From Nitrospira sp. (GTDB lineage Bacteria; Nitrospirota; Nitrospiria; Nitrospirales; Nitrospiraceae), in NCBI GenBank assembly GCA_020697375.1, contig JAJFBJ010000160.1:1-6322 (forward strand): a DNA stretch of 6,322 bases, in the 5' to 3' direction. Positions within the stretch are counted from its first letter, which is position 1; the number at the start of each line of letters is the position of its first letter. The notes beneath the pieces were generated by a model. That model did not search any database. It worked only from the letters and a program-made list of their open reading frames with translations, and was not told where the DNA came from. Below, in pieces: positions 1 through 5,697 of the stretch. Position numbers and translations under genes: made by a program.

Positions 1-519
1 GAGCGGTCAACCCATCAACGGGGAAAGGTCAAGTTAGTCGAGTTCGCGGATTTTTACTGCCCTCACTGTCATTACTTCGATGGGGAAGGGCTGCCGATTC
101 TAGAAAAGGAATTCGGGAAAAGGCTCGAGACGACGATGGTGGGGTTCCCCGTGATCAGAGGCAAGCTTCCGACGCCCTTCGATATGTATGAGCAGGCCAA
201 GCTGATGGGCAAGGGAAATGAAATGAAACAGGTCCTGTTCCGAACGATTCACAAGGACAAGGTGACGGGCGTGCTCGACCGCTCGCTACGCGAAGTCCTG
301 ATCAAAGAAGTCGGACTGGATCCCAAAGCGTTCGAAGAAGGGCTGGCTAGCGGTAAACCGGCTCAGTTGTTTGAAGAGGGAAAAAAATGGGGCGAGCGGA
401 TCAAGCTTCAGCAGACGCCCACCATCCTGCTGGACGGCAATATCAAGGTCGAAAAGATCGATCCGGATAATCTCAAGCTCGTGATTCAAAGTATCCTCGA
501 TGCCGACGGAAAGAGATAA
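1..519 (+). CDS. DsbA-family thioredoxin-fold thiol oxidoreductase (5'-truncated by window edge)
   Basis: This is the C-terminal 172 residues of a DsbA-like protein. The frame is open from base 1 to the TAA at 517-519, so the true start and any signal peptide lie upstream. A beta strand (KVKLVEFADFYC) leads into the active site C20-P21-H22-C23, the classical DsbA CPHC motif, which would exchange disulfides with periplasmic substrates. A helical stretch follows (about 55-125, rich in Lys/Glu), as in the DsbA insert domain. The cis-proline loop is Thr139-Pro140 (QQTPTILLDG), then the last beta strand and a C-terminal helix. The first in-frame ATG (136) would remove the catalytic cysteines and is not the start. 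The fold and active site are clear. Whether it acts as oxidase (DsbA), isomerase-like or dedicated partner cannot be told without the N-terminus. It lies 101 nt upstream of a copper ATPase, which may be a functional link because copper damages thiols, but no shared transcript is proven. Confidence 0.88.
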   Translation, partial: ERSTHQRGKVKLVEFADFYCPHCHYFDGEGLPILEKEFGKRLETTMVGFPVIRGKLPTPFDMYEQAKLMGKGNEMKQVLFRTIHKDKVTGVLDRSLREVLIKEVGLDPKAFEEGLASGKPAQLFEEGKKWGERIKLQQTPTILLDGNIKVEKIDPDNLKLVIQSILDADGKR

Positions 520-620
520 AAGTCCTAGAGTGCTGTGTGCCGACTGATGCGCGAACGGCGCCCCTAATCTGAAGCTCACCGCGTAGGGCTCACAACTCGG
601 CACTCACTTTCTGAGGTGCA

Positions 621-3149
621 ATGGCTGTAGATCCTGTTTGCGGGATGACTGTCGATCCGGCCACCGCAGCCGGACAGTATGACTATCAGGGCGTGACCTA
701 CTATTTCTGCGCGACTTCCTGCCTCGAGACCTTCAAGCGCGATCCCCAGCGGGCACTGCAGGGTCGTCAGTCAGGGTTGATTACGTTGGGGAAGAAAAAC
801 CCGCTGCCAATGATGCCGGCTCCTACACCGGTGGAACCAGGGAACATCGACCCGGTCTGTGGAATGACGGTTCACCCTGAAAGTGCTGCCGGCTCATACG
901 TCCATGAAGGCAAGCGCTACTATTTCTGTTCACCCGGCTGCCTAGCCAGGTTTCGTGAGGACCCAACCCATTACCTGATTCCCCCGGAGCAACGGTCACA
1001 AGAACCCATCGCGGTACCGGCCGGTGCGACCGTCGAATACATCTGTCCGATGGATCCCGAGATCGTTGAGACGAAGCCAGGAGTCTGCCGCATATGCGGT
1101 ATGGCGTTGGAACCGAAGGTTGTCACGCTGGACGAGCGGCCAAATCCCGAGCTTCTGGACATGAGCCGGCGGTTTTGGATCAGTCTGGGGCCAGCGTTGT
1201 TCGTAATGATGTTCGCGATGGCCGATATGATTCCAATACTCCGGGGACAAGTGGACCATGCAGAGGGAAACTGGATTCAGTTGCTGCTGGCCACTCCTGT
1301 CGTCCTGTGGGGCGGATGGCCTTTTTTTGAACGAGCCTGGACGTCTGTTGTCCACCGGTCGCCCAACATGTTCACCCTGATCGGATTGGGAACTGGCGCC
1401 GCCTATCTGTACAGTGCGGTCGCGACGATCGCACCGGGCCTGCTGCCGGCTTCCTTCCGGACGCACGATGGCGCATTCGCCGTCTATTTCGAAGCTGCAG
1501 CCATGATCACGGTGCTGGTGTTGTTAGGACAAGTCTTGGAATTGCGCGCGCGCAGCCGAACGACCTCGGCGATGAAGGGCTTGCTTCGTTTGGCCCCCAA
1601 AACCGCCAGAAGGGTCGACGGCGGGCGTGAGACCGATGTGTCGCTTGACCAAGTCAGGGTACAGGATCTCCTGCGCGTACGGCCAGGTGAGCGGGTGCCC
1701 GTGGACGGAGTGGTCATCGAAGGCGCGACGGCGGTGGATGAGTCGATGGTAACGGGAGAACCGTTGCCCGTAGAAAAGCGGACCGGCGCATCAGTGACCG
1801 GTGGGACCATCAATGGAGCAGGAAGCATTCTGATTCGGGCTGAGCGGGTCGGCAGCGAGACCTTGCTGGCGCGCATCGTTCAGATGGTGAGTGACGCTCA
1901 GCGGAGCCGTGCGCCAATCCAGCGAGTGGCCGACATCGTCGCAGGCTATTTTGTTCCGGTCGTTGTAGCCATCTCGATCATGACGGCGGTGGGGTGGGCT
2001 CTGTGGGGGCCTGAACCGAAGTTGGCGTTTGCGCTGGTGAATGCTGTAGCCGTGTTGATCATTGCGTGTCCTTGTGCCCTGGGCCTGGCGACGCCCATGT
2101 CGATCATGGTCGGAACGGGGCGTGGTGCGACGGCCGGCGTCCTGGTCCGCAAAGCAGAAGCACTCGAGGTGCTGGGCAAAGTGGATACCCTGGTCTTCGA
2201 CAAGACCGGAACCCTCACCGAAGGCAAGCCTAAACTGGCATCCATCCGCTTCGTACCTCCCTGGAACGATGCAGAGGTATTGCGGCTGGCCGCCACGCTT
2301 GAGCGCCGGAGTGAACATCCGGTGGCGTCAGCGGTCATCGCGGGCGCGGAAGAACGGCAGCTCACGCCGGGCGTGGTCGATCAATTCCGCTCGATCACAG
2401 GCTATGGAGTCACAGGGGTAGTCGACCAGCATCGTGTGGCCGTCGGTACCACACAGCTGCTCAGGGAACTTCTCAAGATTTCGGATTCCGGCTTAGCGGT
2501 GCTCGAAGAAGAGGCGGCACGCTTAAGAGCAGAGGGTCAGACGACCGTATTTGTCGCCGTCGACGAGAAGGCCGCCGGGCTGTTGGGTGTCGCTGATCCG
2601 ATGAAGCCGTCGACTCCGGAAGCGGTCCGAGTCTTGAAAGAACAAGGCGTACGCTTGGTCATGGTCACCGGTGATCACCAGCTCACCGCGGATGCCGTGG
2701 CGCGGCGGCTGGGAATCTCAGAAGTCCATGCCGGTGTGTTGCCGGATCACAAAGGTCGCATTGTCGCCGCACTCAAATCGCAAGGCCGTGTGGTGGCGAT
2801 GGCCGGCGATGGAATCAACGATGCCCCCGCCCTCGCGCTCGCTCACGTCGGAATTGCAATGGGAACGGGGACGGATATTGCGATGGAGAGTGCGGGGATG
2901 ACGCTCGTGAAGGGCGATCTACGGGCGCTCGTCCGTGCCATCCGCTTGAGTCGAGCCACCATGGCCAACATTAAGCAAAATCTCTTTTTCGCCTTCATCT
3001 ACAACATGATTGGTGTGCCTATCGCGGCGGGAGTGCTGTATCCGTTCTGGGGCCTGCTGCTCAATCCGATGATTGCAAGTGCCGCGATGACCTTCAGTTC
3101 CGTGTCTGTGATTGCCAACGCGCTCCGTCTGCGTCATGTAGATTTATGA
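621..3149 (+). CDS. copA: P1B-type Cu+-exporting ATPase (CopA-like) with two N-terminal YHS domains
   Basis: This 842-residue inner-membrane pump would use ATP to export Cu+ from the cytoplasm. The N-terminus holds YHS domain 1 (about 3-46; C7, C30, C34), YHS domain 2 (about 75-119; C80, C103, C107) and a short heavy-metal-binding domain (about 139-166; C142-P-M, C156-x2-C159-G-M). No GMxCxxC HMA domain is present. The ATPase core is complete: TM1 near 184-204, TM2 with the GG kink G230-G231, actuator loop T378-G379-E380, TM6 metal motif C483-P484-C485, phosphorylated D527 in DKTGT, H566-P567 of the nucleotide domain, T683-G684-D685, and hinge G729-DGIND. TM7 Y794-N795 and TM8 M823 with S826-S827 match the Cu+ signature (group 1B-1), which argues against Zn, Co or CopB-type CPH pumps. 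The ATG at 621 follows GAGG (613-616). No copZ, cueR or csoR neighbour is visible, and no copper operator was recognised in 520-620. Confidence 0.95.
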   Translation: MAVDPVCGMTVDPATAAGQYDYQGVTYYFCATSCLETFKRDPQRALQGRQSGLITLGKKNPLPMMPAPTPVEPGNIDPVCGMTVHPESAAGSYVHEGKRYYFCSPGCLARFREDPTHYLIPPEQRSQEPIAVPAGATVEYICPMDPEIVETKPGVCRICGMALEPKVVTLDERPNPELLDMSRRFWISLGPALFVMMFAMADMIPILRGQVDHAEGNWIQLLLATPVVLWGGWPFFERAWTSVVHRSPNMFTLIGLGTGAAYLYSAVATIAPGLLPASFRTHDGAFAVYFEAAAMITVLVLLGQVLELRARSRTTSAMKGLLRLAPKTARRVDGGRETDVSLDQVRVQDLLRVRPGERVPVDGVVIEGATAVDESMVTGEPLPVEKRTGASVTGGTINGAGSILIRAERVGSETLLARIVQMVSDAQRSRAPIQRVADIVAGYFVPVVVAISIMTAVGWALWGPEPKLAFALVNAVAVLIIACPCALGLATPMSIMVGTGRGATAGVLVRKAEALEVLGKVDTLVFDKTGTLTEGKPKLASIRFVPPWNDAEVLRLAATLERRSEHPVASAVIAGAEERQLTPGVVDQFRSITGYGVTGVVDQHRVAVGTTQLLRELLKISDSGLAVLEEEAARLRAEGQTTVFVAVDEKAAGLLGVADPMKPSTPEAVRVLKEQGVRLVMVTGDHQLTADAVARRLGISEVHAGVLPDHKGRIVAALKSQGRVVAMAGDGINDAPALALAHVGIAMGTGTDIAMESAGMTLVKGDLRALVRAIRLSRATMANIKQNLFFAFIYNMIGVPIAAGVLYPFWGLLLNPMIASAAMTFSSVSVIANALRLRHVDL

Positions 3150-3226
3150 GTGCGTCCTCTCCACCCTCATGCTAGGCTACGGCATTCTCGAACGGCTCAC
3201 ATACTGTATCAATCAGAAAGGTTGGT

Positions 3227-4639
3227 ATGGCGGCTTCGGTTTCTTTCCTTGTGCGAGCATTCGCGGCTCTAGTCCTCACATTGACCGCATCGACTTCAGG
3301 AGAGGCTGCCGGCCGCCTGGTTCCGGTCGCTAGCTCAACCGACCTCCAGAATCAGGTCAAGGCCACCGCATACAAAGTCATTCCCGCCGTCGTGAGCATC
3401 GCCTCCACAGTCATGGTGCGGGATCAGGCATTCAGCGATGAAACGCTTCCGTTCGGATTGTTCAAGGAACCGCCGGCCCGACGGCAGTATGGTCAAGGTT
3501 CAGGGGTCATCGTCTCTTCCGATGGCTACATCATCACCAACAACCACGTGGTGGCCGATGCCGTGGATGTGGAAGTCATTTTAGCCGACCGGCGACAGTT
3601 CAAAGGCAAGGTCGTTGCGACTGATCCCAAAACCGATGTCGCCGTCGTCAAGATCCAAACCACGAATTTGCCCACGGTCCCCTGGGGCGATTCCAGCAAT
3701 CTGGCCGTCGGCGATTTTGTCTTGGCAATCGGCAATCCGTTGGGGTTGAGCCGCACTGTCACATTCGGAATTGTGAGCGCGGTTGGGCGAGCAGATGTCG
3801 GCGTGGCGGATTTCGAAGACTTCATTCAAACGGACGCGCCTATCAATCCGGGAAATTCCGGCGGCGCCCTCGTGAACACAGGCGGCGAGCTTGTCGGCAT
3901 CAATACGGCCATCGCCAGCCCCACTGGAGGGAGCGTCGGGGTGGGCTTTGCCATTCCGAGTAATATGGCTCGAGCCGCCATGCAGAGTCTCATCAAAACC
4001 GGGCGTGTCGTACGGGGGTTTCTGGGCGCTTCCACTCAGGACGTCACCCCGCTATTGGGCAAAATCTTTCGGCTGCCTGACGTGAAGGGGGCAATAGTCA
4101 CGGATTTGCAGGCCAAGGGATCCGCGGAGAAAGCCGGGCTGAAGCGAGGCGACGTCATTGAGCGGTTCGACGGGCGGGACGTCATGGACAGCGGGCACCT
4201 CCGCAATTTGATCGCCGCAGCGGTTATCGGCAGCAAGCACCGCCTCGACCTCGTCCGGGAAGGCAAAATGATACAAGTCGATCTCACCGTGCAGGAAGCG
4301 CCGCGCGAGCGCGCGAAAAAGGCGCAAGCGGCGGCCGCAACCGCGTCGGGGGCCCACCCCTTGTCCGGCGTCGTATTCGACGATGTCACCCCTCCCTTGG
4401 CCAGGCAAATGGACTTACCCGTCAGCAGCGGGGTGGTCGTCACCGATATCGAAGAGGGCAGCTCCGCTGAATCTTCCGGTCTGCAGCCCGGCGACGTCAT
4501 CTTGGAATTAAACCGTCAGCCGATTCCGAATTTTTCCATGTTTCAGCGCCTCGCCGACCCCATGAAATCAAGCGACCTGGCGCTGCTCCTAGTCAACCGG
4601 CAAGGGACCATTCTCTACATCCCCGTTCGGGGCGAATAG
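3227..4639 (+). CDS. htrA: HtrA/Deg (Do-family) periplasmic serine endopeptidase, two PDZ domains
   Basis: This 470-residue envelope quality-control protease would degrade misfolded periplasmic proteins. A hydrophobic signal peptide spans about 1-28 (weakly charged n-region with R10; likely cleavage after the Ala-Ala at 27-28). The trypsin-like domain carries the triad H107 (TNNHVV), D137 (KTDVAVV) and S211 in GNSGG. The segment between the first beta strand and the catalytic core (about 62-90) is short, so the long regulatory LA loop of E. coli DegP is missing and the enzyme is more DegQ-like in this respect. PDZ1 covers about 262-348 and starts with RGFLG, which fits a carboxylate-binding loop. 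An Ala/Lys-rich linker (about 352-372) leads to PDZ2 (about 373-468). The start ATG is preceded by GAAAGG (3216-3221). It lies 77 nt after copA with no clear promoter or terminator between, so co-transcription is possible. The family is certain; the DegP/DegQ/MucD subtype is not. Confidence 0.94.
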   Translation: MAASVSFLVRAFAALVLTLTASTSGEAAGRLVPVASSTDLQNQVKATAYKVIPAVVSIASTVMVRDQAFSDETLPFGLFKEPPARRQYGQGSGVIVSSDGYIITNNHVVADAVDVEVILADRRQFKGKVVATDPKTDVAVVKIQTTNLPTVPWGDSSNLAVGDFVLAIGNPLGLSRTVTFGIVSAVGRADVGVADFEDFIQTDAPINPGNSGGALVNTGGELVGINTAIASPTGGSVGVGFAIPSNMARAAMQSLIKTGRVVRGFLGASTQDVTPLLGKIFRLPDVKGAIVTDLQAKGSAEKAGLKRGDVIERFDGRDVMDSGHLRNLIAAAVIGSKHRLDLVREGKMIQVDLTVQEAPRERAKKAQAAAATASGAHPLSGVVFDDVTPPLARQMDLPVSSGVVVTDIEEGSSAESSGLQPGDVILELNRQPIPNFSMFQRLADPMKSSDLALLLVNRQGTILYIPVRGE

Positions 4640-4666
4640 CATCCCTCATCTCCGATCCCGCGCCAT

Positions 4667-4695
4667 TTGACTCCCTTGAGTCGTACCGCTATATT
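4667..4695 (+). promoter_or_regulatory. Predicted sigma70 promoter of nikR
   Basis: TTGACT (4667-4672) and TATATT (4690-4695) each match the sigma70 consensus at five of six bases and are separated by exactly 17 nt. A transcript would start near 4702, giving a leader of roughly 28 nt before the nikR ATG at 4731. This suggests nikR is transcribed separately from htrA. No start site has been mapped here; the call rests on consensus match and position. Confidence 0.6.
4669..4682. repeat. Perfect 14-bp inverted repeat overlapping the nikR -35 box
   Basis: GACTC (4669-4673) and GAGTC (4678-4682) are perfect reverse complements around the 4-nt centre CCTT. The left arm includes most of the -35 hexamer. 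It could be part of a repressor site or a weak hairpin ending the htrA transcript. No T-tract follows, so an intrinsic terminator is unlikely. A repeat this short can also arise by chance. Confidence 0.35.
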
Positions 4696-4706
4696 CCGTA
4701 GCACGA
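4681..4706. promoter_or_regulatory. Candidate NikR autoregulatory operator over the nikR -10 box
   Basis: TCGTAC (4681-4686) and GCACGA (4701-4706) form an inverted repeat with one mismatch and a 14-nt spacer, centred within the -10 hexamer. Known NikR operators are long-spaced palindromes (E. coli: GTATGA, 16-nt gap, TCATAC, 28 bp overall), so a 26-bp palindrome here has the right geometry for repression of nikR by its own product. The half-site bases differ from the E. coli consensus, so the assignment is inference from position and architecture. Confidence 0.3.
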
Positions 4707-4730
4707 ATTGTGTAAACGTAGCATCGCAGC

Positions 4731-5153
4731 ATGAAAAAACTTGTTCGATTCGGCGTCTCTTTGGATCACCATCTACTCGGTGACTTCGATGACGTCGTCC
4801 GGCGCAGGAAATATGCCACGCGGTCTGAAGCGATTCGCGATCTCATTCGTGATCAATTGGTCAGTCAGGAATGGAGCGGGGATACGAACCGCGATGCGGT
4901 CGCGACGATCACGTTCGTCTACGACCATCATGTGCGCGATCTCACCAGAAAACTCACGCATATCCAGCACGACTTCCAGGGGCATGTCATGGCCGGTATG
5001 CACGTTCATCTGGATCATGATCACTGTCTTGAAGTGTTGGTCGTCAAGGGGAAGGTTTCAGAGATCAGAGAGGTCGCCGATGCGCTGGTTAGCGTGAAGG
5101 GGGTCAAACACGGCAAGCTGACCATGACCACGACCGGCAAGAGACTGGTGTGA
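4731..5153 (+). CDS. nikR: Nickel-responsive transcriptional regulator NikR
   Basis: This 140-residue cytoplasmic regulator would bind DNA when loaded with Ni(II) and repress nickel-uptake genes. The N-terminal ribbon-helix-helix domain (about 1-46) has the DNA-contact strand RFGVSLD and the helix motif TRSEAIRDLIRDQL. The C-terminal ACT-like domain (about 55-135) mediates tetramerisation and metal binding. The four square-planar nickel ligands are intact: H80, H91, H93 and C99 have the same 11-2-6 spacing as E. coli H76, H87, H89 and C95. The length is typical of the family. The ATG at 4731 is chosen because the family begins just before the RHH strand and the only nearby in-frame upstream GTG (4710) runs straight into a TAA. 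No clear Shine-Dalgarno sequence precedes it. A sigma70-like promoter lies 36 nt upstream. The DUF3842 gene begins 3 nt after its stop. Confidence 0.96.
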   Translation: MKKLVRFGVSLDHHLLGDFDDVVRRRKYATRSEAIRDLIRDQLVSQEWSGDTNRDAVATITFVYDHHVRDLTRKLTHIQHDFQGHVMAGMHVHLDHDHCLEVLVVKGKVSEIREVADALVSVKGVKHGKLTMTTTGKRLV

Positions 5154-5156
5154 GCG

Positions 5157-5582
5157 ATGCGCTTGTGCGTCATCGATGGTCGCGGCGGGGGATTGGGACG
5201 ACGGCTGGTCGCCGGGTTGCACACCGAATTGGGAAGACGGCACGTCATCATCGCCTTGGCGACCAACGTTGCGGCGGCAGAGGCGATGAAGGCGGCTGGG
5301 GCTTCCTCTGTGGGAGTTGGTGCACAAGCCATCGCGCAGACGGTGGCGGATGTGGATGTGATCGTGACGTCGTTGAATCTGGTTTTGCCCGGGGCCATGC
5401 TTGGCGAAGTGACATCGGACATTGCGGAAGCCATTCTGGCAGCGAGGGCTACGAAGGTCCTGCTGCCGATCAATCGCGCTCGGTTGGAAATCGTCGGGTC
5501 CGAGGATCAAACGCTTGACGCGTTGATCGCGCGGTCGCTGACGCGGGTGACGTCGTTGGTGGCTGCCGCCCACCACATGTGA
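5157..5582 (+). CDS. DUF3842 family protein, function unknown
   Basis: This 141-residue protein is recognised as DUF3842 by its start (VIDGRGGGLGRRL, residues 5-17), its internal PGAMLGEVT block and its later LLPINR...EIVG motif. The Gly-rich GRGGGLG loop after a first beta strand (LCVIDG) suggests a Rossmann-like nucleotide-binding fold, but no catalytic residue can be assigned. There is no signal peptide or membrane segment, so it is probably cytoplasmic. The start codon lies 3 nt after the nikR stop, with at best a weak GTGAG ribosome site that overlaps that stop, so translational coupling to nikR is likely. With nikR upstream and a TonB receptor downstream, a role linked to nickel or another transition metal is a reasonable inference. 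No biochemical function is known to me. Confidence 0.8.
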   Translation: MRLCVIDGRGGGLGRRLVAGLHTELGRRHVIIALATNVAAAEAMKAAGASSVGVGAQAIAQTVADVDVIVTSLNLVLPGAMLGEVTSDIAEAILAARATKVLLPINRARLEIVGSEDQTLDALIARSLTRVTSLVAAAHHM

Positions 5583-5627
5583 TTCATATGAACAAGAACC
5601 GCCAGGCCACGAGGGTCTGCCCGGCTT

Positions 5628-5678
5628 GATGAGTCAGCCGCCGGATGACCGTCGTGGACGTCTCATCCGTCCACTCAT
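5628..5678 (+). promoter_or_regulatory. Overlapping inverted repeats upstream of TonB receptor gene (operator or RNA switch candidate)
   Basis: Several perfect complementary arms are packed into 51 nt. Pair A is CGGATGA (5642-5648) with TCATCCG (5663-5669), a 14-nt gap and 28 bp overall, the same overall span as the E. coli NikR operator. Pair B is GTGGACG (5654-5660) with CGTCCAC (5668-5674), a 7-bp stem with a 7-nt loop. The loop of B contains CTCATC, which is complementary to GATGAG at 5628-5633. ATGAGT (5629-5634) can also pair with ACTCAT (5673-5678). A and B share bases and exclude each other. The element ends about 10-15 nt before the receptor's ribosome site. DNA operator and leader RNA structure are both possible. 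Confidence 0.4.
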
Positions 5679-5688
5679 GAATTGAGAT

Positions 5689-5694
5689 GGAGGG
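5689..5694 (+). promoter_or_regulatory. Ribosome binding site of the TonB receptor gene
   Basis: GGAGGG lies just before two in-frame GTG codons at 5698 (gap 3 nt) and 5704 (gap 9 nt). It shows that translation starts here on a GTG although no ATG is available in frame; the frame has a TGA at 5683-5685. The spacing does not decide cleanly between the two GTGs. Confidence 0.6.
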
Positions 5695-5697
5695 TGG

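Noticed and set aside
286..603. Minus-strand open frame opposite the DsbA-like gene and the gap before copA
   Set aside because: It lies mostly antisense to a clear conserved gene and its translation shows no recognisable family or motif; it is a shadow of a GC-rich coding frame.
537..603. GTGCCGA/TCGGCAC inverted repeat in the gap before copA as a copper operator
   Set aside because: The 7-bp arms are 53 nt apart, which is too far for a typical CueR, CsoR or CopY site, and one such pair in about 100 nt is not far from chance expectation.
621..3149. Reading the ATPase as a Zn/Cd (ZntA-like) or CopB-type pump
   Set aside because: The CPC motif in TM6 together with YN in TM7 and MxxSS in TM8 is the Cu+ group signature; CopB has CPH and a His-rich N-terminus, and Zn pumps have different TM7/TM8 residues.
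4621..4632. CCCC-GTTC-GGGG hairpin at the end of htrA as a terminator
   Set aside because: The stem is only four pairs, lies inside the last codons, and no T-tract follows it, so it is not a credible intrinsic terminator.
4703..5686. Shared A(C/T)GAATTG(T/A)G element at 4703-4712 and 5677-5686, upstream of nikR and the receptor
   Set aside because: Only a 6-base core is identical; a match this short between two gaps of about 100 nt is expected by chance.
5583..5697. Cobalamin riboswitch upstream of the TonB receptor
   Set aside because: Such riboswitches often precede TonB receptors, but the gap is only 115 nt and no B12-box-like sequence or the expected multi-helix core is visible. Nor does it fit the NiCo riboswitch layout as I know it.
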